Below, one piece after another: positions 1 to 7,689 of a DNA stretch of 64,000 bases (its first letter is position 1; every line of letters begins with the position of its first letter). The notes under the pieces are model-generated. The model made no database searches. It was not told the DNA's origin and worked only from the letters and a program-made list of their open reading frames with translations. The DNA is from Deltaproteobacteria bacterium. GTDB taxonomy: Bacteria; Myxococcota_A; UBA9160; SZUA-336. A program made the translations under genes and the position numbers. The stretch spans positions 1 through 64,000 of the forward strand of contig VGRW01000011.1 of NCBI GenBank assembly GCA_016875225.1, read 5' to 3'.

Positions 1-1
1 T

Positions 2-103
2 CGAAGGCCGCCGCTGGCCCTCGGCCGCCGAGCCACCACCGCCGACGCCCTCGCAGCGCACCGCGACCACCTACGGATCACCGTGGTGAGAAATGCGGGC
101 TAG
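2..103 (+). CDS. 3' end of an unidentified gene
   Basis: The window opens inside a forward reading frame that runs 33 codons and ends in RITVVRNAG followed by TAG at 101-103. Too little is present to recognise a family. The main support is context: its stop interlocks with the stop of the minus-strand gene at 100 in a CTAG overlap, the same geometry seen at six other convergent junctions here. It could still be chance open frame in GC-rich DNA. Confidence 0.4.
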   Translation, partial: RRPPLALGRRATTADALAAHRDHLRITVVRNAG

Positions 104-720
104 CCCCGGGCCACCGGTCGGATCTGCACCAGCTGCGGATCATCGCGGTGCTCGACCAGGATCCGGCGAACCCGATCCTGCCAGACGCGCGCGAACCCGG
201 CCGCGTCCGCGCCTCCTTCCCCATCGGACGCGAGCGCGCGCGGCAGCAGCGCCTGCATGGAGGAATCGGGCGGGACGGTTGCTGCGCTGTATGCCACGTC
301 GACGGCCGCGCCGGTGTCGAGGCGCGTGAAGCGGATCTCCCCCGGTCCGGGCACGTCGAAGCGCAGCAGGTCGCGGCGGTCGAAGCGCCCGGCCAGCCCC
401 TTGAATCCGTCCGCCTGCCGCGCGCCCGTGATCAGCGAGACGACGCCGGCGATCACGCCCGTCACGCCCTGCGTGGCGTTGGCCCTGAATTCGACGCGGA
501 TCGCGCCGCGCTCGGGCAGCGCGTCACCGTAGAGTGTCGCGAGCGCCCTCGCGGTCATCAGGTACGCGCCGGCCACGGTCGGGCACGAGTGCCCGGCGAG
601 CCGCACCGCGTCCAGGTAGCCGTAGTCCACCACGCCGTCGGCGAAGCTGCCCAGGAATGCGGCGAGCGGATCGCGAAGCGCGATCCGCGGCACCTGGTCG
701 AAGAACTCGGGGTGGGGCAT
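100..720 (-). CDS. FmdE-like domain protein
   Basis: This 206-residue protein resembles the FmdE domain, named after subunit E of formylmethanofuran dehydrogenase. Stand-alone versions occur widely in bacteria and their role is mostly unknown. The visible signature is LAGHSCPTVAGAYL around residues 41-54, where His and Cys match the usual metal-binding GHxCP core, followed by an alpha/beta stretch to about residue 105. No signal peptide or membrane segment is seen. The ATG is preceded by AGAGGAG at a 6-nt spacing, which supports this start. The gene stands alone, divergent from the transporter at 819. No other methanofuran-pathway gene is present, so a C1 role should not be assumed. Confidence 0.6.
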   Translation of the reverse strand: MPHPEFFDQVPRIALRDPLAAFLGSFADGVVDYGYLDAVRLAGHSCPTVAGAYLMTARALATLYGDALPERGAIRVEFRANATQGVTGVIAGVVSLITGARQADGFKGLAGRFDRRDLLRFDVPGPGEIRFTRLDTGAAVDVAYSAATVPPDSSMQALLPRALASDGEGGADAAGFARVWQDRVRRILVEHRDDPQLVQIRPVARG

Positions 721-818
721 CTCGGACTCCTCTGCGCAGGTGGTCGGAGGTTAACCGATCCGCAGAGTGCTGTAGCCTTCGGCCGACTCGCGAAGAGCGT
801 GCGATCGGAGGTGCCGCT

Positions 819-1835
819 GTGACCGACCAACCCGTCGTTCGAGTCGAGCGGGACCTGCCCGAGCTCGCAGGTCCGCATCACCCGGAGAGCGCGGCCGGGC
901 ACCTCGTCACCACCGTGCCTCTCGCTCGGCCGGAGCAGTCCGTCGCCGGGGTGCTGGAGCAGCTCGCGCGCCAGGCGTACGACGCGCTCGAGGCGATCTA
1001 CGTGCTGGACGGCGGCGGCCGTCTGCTCGGAGCGGTGCGACTTCCAGACCTGCACCGCGCCGCGCGCGAGCAGACGATCGGAGAGCTCGTGGACCGCGGC
1101 TACCCGCGCGTCGGGTCGCACTTCGACCAGGAGCGCGTCGCGGCCGAGGCGCTGCGCGCGCGCGCGAGCTCGGTGGCGGTGGTCGACGACGAGCAGCGCC
1201 TGATCGGGGTGGTCGGGTCGCTCTCGCTGCTCGAGATCCTGCGGCGCGAGCACGTCGAGGATCTGCACCGGCTCGCCGGAATCACGCGCGAGCGATCTCG
1301 CAATCGCAGCGCGCTCGAGGCTCCGCCGGCGCGGCGCGCGCGCCACCGCTTGCCGTGGCTGCTCTTCGGGCTCGCGGGAAGCATGCTCGCGGCGTTGGTG
1401 GTCGCGCGCTTCGAGCACCTGCTCGAGGACAAGCTCGCGATCGCGTACTTCGTTCCGGCGATCGTGTATCTGGCGGACGCGATCGGCACGCAGACCGAGG
1501 CGATCGCGGTGCGCGGTCTGTCGCTCTCCCGCTTGTCGCTGCGCGAGCTGCTCGCGGGGGAGCTCCGGACCGGGCTGCTGATCGGGCTCGCGCTCGCGGC
1601 GATCGCGCTGCCGCTCGTCGCGCTCGGCGTCGGCGACCTGAGGCTCGGATTCGCGGTCGCGGCCGCGATCGTGGTCGCGGGCACGGTCGCGACCACGATC
1701 GGCCTGCTCCTGCCCTGGCTGCTCCAGAGCGCCGGCCGCGACCCCGCCTTCGGCAGCGGGCCAGTCGCGACCGTGATCCAGGACGTGCTGAGCCTGCTGA
1801 TCTACTTCGCGATCGCGACCTGGATCGCGAGCTAG
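819..1835 (+). CDS. mgtE: MgtE-family magnesium transporter lacking the N-domain
   Basis: This 338-residue protein matches the CBS pair and membrane part of MgtE, the Mg2+ channel/transporter of the inner membrane. A first CBS repeat begins near residue 28 (LVTTVPLARPEQSV) and a second ends near residue 145. The membrane domain starts at HRLPWLLFGLAGSMLA (about 177-192) and keeps the GTQ motif at 223-225. The conserved C-terminal region DPAFGSGPVATVIQDVL retains the aspartate expected in the ion path. Canonical MgtE is about 450 residues and carries an N-terminal superhelical domain, which is missing. The GTG start follows GGAGG with a 7-nt spacing; the open frame extends further upstream but without a comparable ribosome site. 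It could transport another divalent ion. Confidence 0.85.
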   Translation: MTDQPVVRVERDLPELAGPHHPESAAGHLVTTVPLARPEQSVAGVLEQLARQAYDALEAIYVLDGGGRLLGAVRLPDLHRAAREQTIGELVDRGYPRVGSHFDQERVAAEALRARASSVAVVDDEQRLIGVVGSLSLLEILRREHVEDLHRLAGITRERSRNRSALEAPPARRARHRLPWLLFGLAGSMLAALVVARFEHLLEDKLAIAYFVPAIVYLADAIGTQTEAIAVRGLSLSRLSLRELLAGELRTGLLIGLALAAIALPLVALGVGDLRLGFAVAAAIVVAGTVATTIGLLLPWLLQSAGRDPAFGSGPVATVIQDVLSLLIYFAIATWIAS

Positions 1836-1871
1836 CGCCCGCGCGCGCGGCAAGCCATCGAGCTCTTCTCG

Positions 1872-2591
1872 ATGGACGACGACACGACCGACGATCGCAG
1901 CGCGCCCACCGTGAGCCTCGCCGACGAAGAGGGCGTGAAGCGCGTCCTCGTCGATGCCATGTTCGGCCTCTGGGCGACCGTGAACACTCTGTCGCGCCTG
2001 CGACCGACGAAGCGCGAGCGCTATCGCGTGAGCATCTTCGGCTCGGCGCGCACCGCACCGGGGCACTGGGTCTACGGCGAGGTCAAGAGCATGGCCGCGG
2101 CGCTCTCCGCGCTCGGCTGCGACATCGTCACCGGCGGCGGCCCCGGCCTGATGCAGGCCGCCAACGAGGGCGCAATCGAGGCCGGGGCGGGTGAACGGGT
2201 GCAGAGCATCGGCATTCGCGTCGAGCTGCCCTTCGAGCAAGACGTGAATCCCTTCGTCGATCAGGCCTTCGAGCACGAGACCTTCTTCACCCGGCTGCAC
2301 CAGTTCGTGTTGATGTCGGATGCCTTCATCGTCGCCCCGGGCGGCATCGGCACGGTGCTCGAGGCGATGATGATCTGGCAGCTCCTGCAGGTGCGGCACC
2401 TGGACGACGTGCCGCTCGTCTTCACCGGACGGATGTGGAGGGGGCTGGTCGATTGGGCGAGCGGGGCGATGCTGCGCCCGGGCTTCGAGCTCGCAAGCCC
2501 CGCGGACCTGCGGATTCCCCACTGCGTCGACGACGCCGAGCAGGCCATCGCGATCGTGCGCGAGCACCACACACGCTGGCGCTCGGCTTAG
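1872..2591 (+). CDS. LOG-family (TIGR00730-like) Rossmann-fold protein
   Basis: This 239-residue protein belongs to the LOG family, once mislabelled lysine decarboxylases. Characterised members are phosphoribohydrolases that release bases from nucleoside 5'-monophosphates, including cytokinin precursors. The diagnostic elements are present: a nucleotide-binding region with TGGGPGLMQAANEGA near 87-101 and the active-site motif PGGIGTVLE at 156-164. The first 45 residues are a less conserved extension, as in the longer LOG subgroup. It lies 36 nt after the mgtE stop and may be cotranscribed, though the functions are not obviously linked. Its TAG interlocks with the stop of the convergent SDR gene. 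The substrate cannot be read from sequence. Confidence 0.85.
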   Translation: MDDDTTDDRSAPTVSLADEEGVKRVLVDAMFGLWATVNTLSRLRPTKRERYRVSIFGSARTAPGHWVYGEVKSMAAALSALGCDIVTGGGPGLMQAANEGAIEAGAGERVQSIGIRVELPFEQDVNPFVDQAFEHETFFTRLHQFVLMSDAFIVAPGGIGTVLEAMMIWQLLQVRHLDDVPLVFTGRMWRGLVDWASGAMLRPGFELASPADLRIPHCVDDAEQAIAIVREHHTRWRSA

Positions 2592-3571
2592 CGCCGGGAC
2601 GCGGCGCGCGACGCGACGAAGTACTCGAAGGTCTCGAGCGTGGTCTTGCGCGGCCGGTAGCCGAACTCCTGCACGAGCCTGCGGTTCGAGAGCACCGGGC
2701 GGTAGCGCAGGAAGCCGACCTGCTCGGGGCCGTACTGGGTGAGGCGGAGCTTCGAGAGCGCCCAGAGCCCCGCCGCGAGCAGCGCGGGCGGGATCTCGAC
2801 GTAGGGCTTGCCCAGGCGCTTCGCGATCTCGCGGACGGTGAGCGCGCCGTCGCCGGCCAGGTTGTAGCAGCCCGTGCCGCCGCGCCGCACGCCGAGCAGG
2901 ATCGCGCCGACCACGTCCTGATCCCAGATGAACACGAAGGGGCTCGCGGAGCCGCCGACACCGAGCACGATCCGGCCGTCGAAGAGGTCCGTGATCTGGT
3001 TTCGAGTGGTGGCGCCCAGGATCGTGCCGGGCCGGAGCACCAGCTGCAGCAGCTCGGGGTGCTTCGCGCGCCAGTCGGCGAGCATCTCCTCGACCTGGCG
3101 TTTGTGGTCGGAGTAGGCGAACTCGCGGTTGCCGCGCAGCGGGTGTGACTCGTCGAGCCACTCGGGGTTGTCGGCGTGGTAGCCGTAGGCCGCTCCGCTC
3201 GAGGTGTACACCAGCTTGCGTACGCCGGCCTCGAGGCAGGCCTCGAGCACGTTCTTCGTGCCGCCGACGTCGACCTGCCACTCGAGCTCACGGTTGGAGC
3301 CGCGCCCCGGCGTGACGATCGCGGCCAGGTGCACCACGACGTCGGGGCGGTGGCGGCGGAAGCTCGCGCGCACCGCCGCGCCGTCGCGCACGTCGAGCGC
3401 GTCGGCGACCACGCCGGCCGGGGTGTCGTGCGGCGGCAGCGGTCGCAGGTCGCTCGCGACGATCGTCTCGACGCCGCCAGGCTCCGCCGCCAGCGCCGTC
3501 ACGAGCTGGCGCCCGAGATAGCCGGCCGCGCCGGTCACGAGCACGCGGCGGAACTCGCCGTCGGCGGTCAT
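2588..3571 (-). CDS. NAD(P)-dependent epimerase/dehydratase-type SDR
   Basis: A 327-residue extended short-chain dehydrogenase/reductase, probably cytosolic. The Rossmann glycine motif GAAGYLG is at 14-20 and the catalytic Tyr153/Lys157 pair sits in AYSDHKRQ. Length and motif spacing fit NAD-dependent epimerases that act on nucleotide sugars or related keto/hydroxy substrates. It is translationally coupled to the upstream ThDP enzyme through an ATGA overlap at 3568-3571. That overlap fixes the start and suggests that the two act in one pathway, for example carboligation or decarboxylation followed by carbonyl reduction. The substrate is unknown. Confidence 0.85.
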   Translation of the reverse strand: MTADGEFRRVLVTGAAGYLGRQLVTALAAEPGGVETIVASDLRPLPPHDTPAGVVADALDVRDGAAVRASFRRHRPDVVVHLAAIVTPGRGSNRELEWQVDVGGTKNVLEACLEAGVRKLVYTSSGAAYGYHADNPEWLDESHPLRGNREFAYSDHKRQVEEMLADWRAKHPELLQLVLRPGTILGATTRNQITDLFDGRIVLGVGGSASPFVFIWDQDVVGAILLGVRRGGTGCYNLAGDGALTVREIAKRLGKPYVEIPPALLAAGLWALSKLRLTQYGPEQVGFLRYRPVLSNRRLVQEFGYRPRKTTLETFEYFVASRAASRR

Positions 3572-5325
3572 TCGCCCGCCGGCTCCTGGTGCATGTCCTT
3601 GAAGTGCGCGAGCCCGGGCGCGAACAGGTGCGCGCCCGCGTCCACGTCGACGTGGATCACGGTGCAGCGACGCGAGGCCAGCGCCGCGCGCAGCACCGGC
3701 TCGAGCTTCGCCGCGTCGGAGACGCGCTCGCCGGACGCGCCCATCGCGCGCGCGAGCTCGTCCCAGGCGATCTCGCCAAGGTCCGTGTTGATCGTGCCCT
3801 CGTGGTCCGGGCCGAGCGCGCGCGCGAAGCGCTCCTTGGTCGGACCGAGCGCGAACTTCTGGTTGATCTTGACCATGCCCCACTGGCGGTCGCAGCAGAC
3901 CACGAAGACCACCGGCAGCCCGTGGCGCACCGCCGTCTCGACCTCCTGCATCTGGAAGCCCATCGCGCCGTCGCCGATCATGCACACGACTTGCTTGCCC
4001 GGGCGCGCGACCGCCGCGCCGAGCGCCTGGCCGACGCCCGCGCCGAGGTGCCCCATGTGCGCGGTCTGCAGCATCGTGTTGGGCGCGCGCAGCTCGAAGA
4101 AGCTGTGGCCCCAGACGGCGGTGTTGCCGCCGTCGAAGACGATCACCGCGTCGTCGTCGAGCACGCGGCGCAGCGTCGCGCCGACGTGCGCGGTCACCAT
4201 CGGAACGCGCTGGTGCGCGAGCAGGGCGTCGAGCTCCGCGCGGTGCCGGCTCTTGTGCTCGGCCAGCTTCGCCACCGCGGCGCGCCGGTCCGCGAGCGGG
4301 ATCCGGCCGGCCAGCGGCTCGAGCGCGAGCGCGAGCGCGGCCAGGAAGCCGCGCGCGTCGGAGAGCACGGCGAGATCGGCGGGCCGGTTGCGGCCCAGCC
4401 GCGCCTCGTCCGCGTCGACCTGGATCAGCCGCTGCCGCGCGGGCGTCGCCCAGTACGGCGCCTTCCCCCACCAGTCGGTCTCGCCGAGCTGCGCGCCGAC
4501 GACGAGCGCGCAGTCCGCCTCGTTTCGCAGCTGGTTGCAGGCCTCGATGTGCACCATCGGCCAGGCGAGCGGGCTGGTCTCGGGCAGCACGCCGCGCGCG
4601 CTCCACGAGGTGGTGACCGGCGCGTGCAGAAGCTCGGCCACGCGCGCCAGCTCCGCGAACGCGCCGGACCAGATCACGCCGCTTCCGGCGTGCAGCACCG
4701 GCAGGCGCGCCTCGACCAGCATCCGCGCCGCGCGCTCGACCAGCGCGGGATCGGGTCGCTGCGGCTCGCTGCGTCGGTACTGCGCGGGCGGGCGCAGGAT
4801 CGGCTCGGCGCACGGCCCGTTGATCAGATTCTCGGGCACGTCCAGGTGGACCACGCCGGGCCGGCCGCTCCACGCCGCGCGAAGCGCCGCGCGGAACAGC
4901 TCGGGGATGCGCTCGGCGGAAGCCGCGCTCTCGGAGAACTTCGCCATCGGGCGGATCACGCCGACCTGGTCGAAGCACTGGTAGCTGCCGCCGCGGTCGG
5001 GGTAGGTGATCCCCGTGCGCCGGGAGCTGGTGATGAGCAGCACGCGATTGCCCTCGGCGTTCTCGACGGCCACGCCCGGAAGCGCGTTCGCGACGCCCGG
5101 GCCGTTGCTCGCGATCGCAACCCCGAGCCCGCCGGTGAGTCGCGCGTACGCGCCGGCCATGTGCAGCGCGATCGACTCGTGCCGCGGCGAGACCAGCTCG
5201 ATCCCGTGCTCGACGCACCACGCGAACAGCTGCGTGTAGGTGCCGTCGACGATTCCGAAGAACTTCTCGACACCCTCCGCCGCCAGCATCCGCGCCAGAA
5301 CCGCACCGCCCGTCGTCTCGGCCAT
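3568..5325 (-). CDS. Thiamine-diphosphate-dependent enzyme, acetolactate synthase/decarboxylase-like
   Basis: This 585-residue protein has the three-domain layout of ThDP enzymes such as acetolactate synthase, benzoylformate decarboxylase and oxalyl-CoA decarboxylase. The catalytic glutamate that activates ThDP is Glu50 in SPRHESIALHMAGAY. A central FAD-type domain spans roughly 190-330. The C-terminal ThDP-binding motif begins at MIGDGAMGF and is followed 25 residues later by CCDRQWG, so Asp stands where an Asn usually completes the Mg2+ site. The start is chosen because GGGAGG lies just before the ATG; the open frame upstream has no equivalent. It is coupled to the downstream SDR. The reaction type remains open. 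Confidence 0.85.
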   Translation of the reverse strand: MAETTGGAVLARMLAAEGVEKFFGIVDGTYTQLFAWCVEHGIELVSPRHESIALHMAGAYARLTGGLGVAIASNGPGVANALPGVAVENAEGNRVLLITSSRRTGITYPDRGGSYQCFDQVGVIRPMAKFSESAASAERIPELFRAALRAAWSGRPGVVHLDVPENLINGPCAEPILRPPAQYRRSEPQRPDPALVERAARMLVEARLPVLHAGSGVIWSGAFAELARVAELLHAPVTTSWSARGVLPETSPLAWPMVHIEACNQLRNEADCALVVGAQLGETDWWGKAPYWATPARQRLIQVDADEARLGRNRPADLAVLSDARGFLAALALALEPLAGRIPLADRRAAVAKLAEHKSRHRAELDALLAHQRVPMVTAHVGATLRRVLDDDAVIVFDGGNTAVWGHSFFELRAPNTMLQTAHMGHLGAGVGQALGAAVARPGKQVVCMIGDGAMGFQMQEVETAVRHGLPVVFVVCCDRQWGMVKINQKFALGPTKERFARALGPDHEGTINTDLGEIAWDELARAMGASGERVSDAAKLEPVLRAALASRRCTVIHVDVDAGAHLFAPGLAHFKDMHQEPAGE

Positions 5326-5346
5326 CGTTCCTCCCTTGTGCGCCGC

Positions 5347-5352
5347 ATTGTA
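5347..5352 (-). promoter_or_regulatory. Candidate -10 element (TACAAT) for the ThDP-enzyme operon
   Basis: Read on the minus strand this is TACAAT, five of six matches to the -10 consensus, placed 21 nt upstream of the ATG at 5325. It lies inside an imperfect palindrome (GCATTGTACGATGC, 5345-5358) that could also bind a regulator. No convincing -35 hexamer is visible at 16-18 nt. Confidence 0.35.
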
Positions 5353-5400
5353 CGATGCAAAGGCGTGCGGGCGGTGGGGCCCGCGCTTGGAGGGGTGGCG

Positions 5401-7044
5401 ATGCGCTGGTTCTGCCTGCTTCTTCTCGTGCCGGGCCTGGGCTTCGCGGCGGTGATCGAGGGCGACGTCCGCGACGCTTCGGGAAAGCCCGTTCCGGGCG
5501 CGCTCGTCACGCTCTACGAGAACGCGACCGGCTACGCCGAGACGGTGTACGCGGGAGGGCAGGGGGCGTTCCGGCTTCGCACCCGGGTCGAAGGCGCGGC
5601 CACGCTGCGCGTCCGGGCGGCCGGGCACGCCGACCAGACGCGCGGGCTCTCGCTCGCGCCCGAATCGAGCGAACGCGTCTCGATCTCGCTCGGGAGCTTC
5701 GCGACGCCCGAGGCCGAATCGGAGAGCCAGCCCGCGAGCGCGCACGTCGCGAAGCTCCTCGCGAAGCTACCCGACGCCGATACGCGCAAGCGCTTCTCGG
5801 TGCACTGCGTGACCTGTCACATGCAGGGCGCGCCGTACAACCGCGGGCCGCGCGACGCCGAGGCCTGGCGCGTCGTCGTGCAGCGCATGCAGCGCCAGTA
5901 CATCGGCGCGAACAACCCGGAGCTCGAAGAGATCTACGTCCGCGCGCTCACCGAGGGCAACGACGGCAAGCCCGTGCGCTCGCGGCCGGCGCAGACGCCG
6001 AGTCCCGAGGCGCTTCGCGCGCGGGTGATCCAGTACCCGCTCGGCGCAGCGGTTCTGGTCCCGCACGACGCCCTCGTCGCGCCCGACGGGCTCGCCTACA
6101 CGATCGACCAGGGCAGCGACACGATCTTCGTGACCGATCTCGCGAAAGCCACCACGAAGGCGGTTGCGATGCCGCAGGAGGGCCACAACGCGGGCGGCAA
6201 GTTCGCGCGGCTCGGTCTGCCGCTCGTGCCGTCGATCACCACGAGCTTCCACGGTCCGCACGGAATTCTTCCGGGCCCCGACGGGCGCCTCTACCTGTTG
6301 TCGGCCGCGGCCTGCGAGGTCGCCGCGTACGACCCGCGCACGGGCGCGTTCGAGTTCTTCCCGACCGGCGGCGGCGGACTCTACCCGCACACCGGCCGCT
6401 TCGACGCCGACGGCGTGCTCTGGTACACGCTCGCGTTCTCGAACCAGGTCGCGCGGCTCGATCCGAAGACGAAGCAGACCGAGCTCGTCGATCTGCCGAA
6501 AGAGGGCAAGCGCGCCGCCTGGGAGCCACCGGTCCTGTACGGGCTCGACGTGAATCCCAAGGACGGAAGCGTCTGGTACTCGAAGCTCTACGCGGATCGG
6601 ATCGGCCGAATCGACGCGAAGACGCGCGAGGTGCGCGAGTTCGACGTGCCGCTGGTCGGCCCGCGCCGCATGCGCTTCGGCCGCGACGGAATGCTCTGGA
6701 TCCCCGCGTTCGGCGACGGGACATTGGTGCGGCTCGACCCCGGCACGATGAAGTACGACGCGTTCCCGCTGCCGCAGCTGTCGCCCGAGGACGTCGAGAT
6801 GCCCTACGCGGTCGCGGTCGAGCCGCGCAGCGGCGACGTCTGGGTGACCTCGAACACGAGCGATCGCGCCTTCCGCTTCCTGCCGAAGGAGCGTCGCTTC
6901 GTGGTGTACCCGATGCCCTCGCGCTTCACCTACACGCGCGACATCTCGTTCACCAAGGACGGCTGGGCCTGCTCGGTCGAGAGCAACTTCCCGGTGAACA
7001 CCACCGAGCACGGCGACAAGCTGCTCTGCATCGATCCGGGCTAG
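5401..7044 (+). CDS. Exported beta-propeller (NHL/virginiamycin-lyase-like) protein with a c-type haem motif
   Basis: A 547-residue predicted exported protein. Residues 1-16 form a signal peptide. Residues 18-95 look like a carboxypeptidase-regulatory-like beta-sandwich (VIEGDVRDASGKPVPGALV). A single CxxCH haem-attachment motif follows at 136-140 (CVTCH), and from about 200 to the end there are repeated propeller blades of the DGRLYLL / DGVLWYT type, as in virginiamycin B lyase and NHL proteins. A similar carboxypeptidase-like plus haem plus propeller order occurs in uncharacterised periplasmic proteins, sometimes near quinoprotein systems. The ATG follows GGAGGGG. Its stop interlocks with the convergent membrane-protein gene. 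Electron transfer or small-molecule binding is plausible but unproven. Confidence 0.75.
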   Translation: MRWFCLLLLVPGLGFAAVIEGDVRDASGKPVPGALVTLYENATGYAETVYAGGQGAFRLRTRVEGAATLRVRAAGHADQTRGLSLAPESSERVSISLGSFATPEAESESQPASAHVAKLLAKLPDADTRKRFSVHCVTCHMQGAPYNRGPRDAEAWRVVVQRMQRQYIGANNPELEEIYVRALTEGNDGKPVRSRPAQTPSPEALRARVIQYPLGAAVLVPHDALVAPDGLAYTIDQGSDTIFVTDLAKATTKAVAMPQEGHNAGGKFARLGLPLVPSITTSFHGPHGILPGPDGRLYLLSAAACEVAAYDPRTGAFEFFPTGGGGLYPHTGRFDADGVLWYTLAFSNQVARLDPKTKQTELVDLPKEGKRAAWEPPVLYGLDVNPKDGSVWYSKLYADRIGRIDAKTREVREFDVPLVGPRRMRFGRDGMLWIPAFGDGTLVRLDPGTMKYDAFPLPQLSPEDVEMPYAVAVEPRSGDVWVTSNTSDRAFRFLPKERRFVVYPMPSRFTYTRDISFTKDGWACSVESNFPVNTTEHGDKLLCIDPG

Positions 7045-7565
7045 AAGGGCTTCACGATCGCGAGCACGAACATCAGCGGGATCAGCACCTGCACCAGCGG
7101 CTCGGTGACGCGGAAGAAGAGCCAGTGGCGCGCCATCGTGCGCTCGTAGCGCCCGGGCTCGCCGTGCCTTCGGATTCGCGCCTTGTTGCCGCCGAGGTGT
7201 GACAGGTGGATGTCGATCGCCTCCATCGGCAGGATCACCAGGATCCCGATCCAGAGCTTCGCCGAGACGAAGCTCCACCGCGTCAGATCGAAGCCGCCGA
7301 GCCAGAGCATCAGGCCCGCCGTCGCGACCAGGACTGCGAGCGCCACGTGCTCGATCGCCACGCCGCGATCGAAGCCCTCCATCAGCCAGTCGCGCGTCGC
7401 GCGCGCGCTCGCGTCGTCCGGATGGCGCTGCGCGCGCAGGAACGCGGGCTTCAGGTAGTAGGCGTAGGCGACGGCGGTCGTGAACGACCAGAGCCCGGCC
7501 GCGATCACGTGGATCGCCTTCACGACCGCGTAGTGGGGGGCGAGCAGGTCGCGAAGCTCCGTAAT
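7041..7565 (-). CDS. Four-helix integral membrane protein (CopD/DUF2269-like)
   Basis: The protein has about four membrane segments. These begin with VKAIHVIAAGLWSFTTAVAYAY, where a His in helix 1 resembles haem- or copper-linked CopD/DUF2269 proteins, and end with LVQVLIPLMFVLAIV. No ATG lies near the expected start. The strongest ribosome site, GAGGAG, lies 5 nt before an in-frame ATT at 7565, giving 174 residues, so I give that start tentatively. A GTG at 7523 would give 160 residues but has no ribosome site. The longer upstream frame to 7691 crosses the AT-rich operator region and is unlikely to be translated. The gene is divergent from a GntR regulator and may be its target. Confidence 0.65.
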   Translation of the reverse strand: MTELRDLLAPHYAVVKAIHVIAAGLWSFTTAVAYAYYLKPAFLRAQRHPDDASARATRDWLMEGFDRGVAIEHVALAVLVATAGLMLWLGGFDLTRWSFVSAKLWIGILVILPMEAIDIHLSHLGGNKARIRRHGEPGRYERTMARHWLFFRVTEPLVQVLIPLMFVLAIVKPF

Positions 7566-7587
7566 GCTCGCTCCTCGGCAGAGGATC

Positions 7588-7595
7588 TGTATACA
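7588..7595. promoter_or_regulatory. Palindromic operator candidate TGTATACA
   Basis: A perfect 8-bp palindrome in an AT-rich island between two divergent genes. The GTATAC core is shared with the second palindrome 60 bp away and is the kind of site bound by FadR-subfamily GntR regulators, which fits the adjacent GntR gene. It would overlap the promoter of the minus-strand membrane protein. Confidence 0.5.
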
Positions 7596-7647
7596 ATACG
7601 GCACCGATATCGCTGATTTGTTAGTTCTGGTAGATTCATCACAGGTA

Positions 7648-7657
7648 TCGTATACGA
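7648..7657. promoter_or_regulatory. Palindromic operator candidate TCGTATACGA
   Basis: A perfect 10-bp palindrome with the same GTATAC core as the site at 7588-7595. It lies 33 nt upstream of the GntR start codon at 7690, where bound protein would block transcription of the regulator itself. The two sites have centres 61 bp apart, about six helical turns, which would suit cooperative binding or looping. This reading is inference from sequence symmetry. Confidence 0.5.
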
Positions 7658-7689
7658 ACCTTGGGCGTATTGGGGTTGGAGGCCGCGGC

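Noticed and set aside
558-3281. A 907-codon minus-strand open frame
   Set aside because: It is antisense to the mgtE and LOG genes and composed of Arg/Ala-rich low-complexity sequence. It is a typical GC-rich shadow, and the genes on other frames have clear motifs.
5345-5358. Imperfect palindrome GCATTGTACGATGC as a definite operator
   Set aside because: It has two mismatched positions and overlaps a plausible -10 box. There is no regulator gene nearby to support it.
3589-5400. Long forward open frame upstream of the beta-propeller protein
   Set aside because: It lies antisense to the ThDP enzyme and has no family similarity; the true start at 5401 has a ribosome site and opens into a signal peptide.
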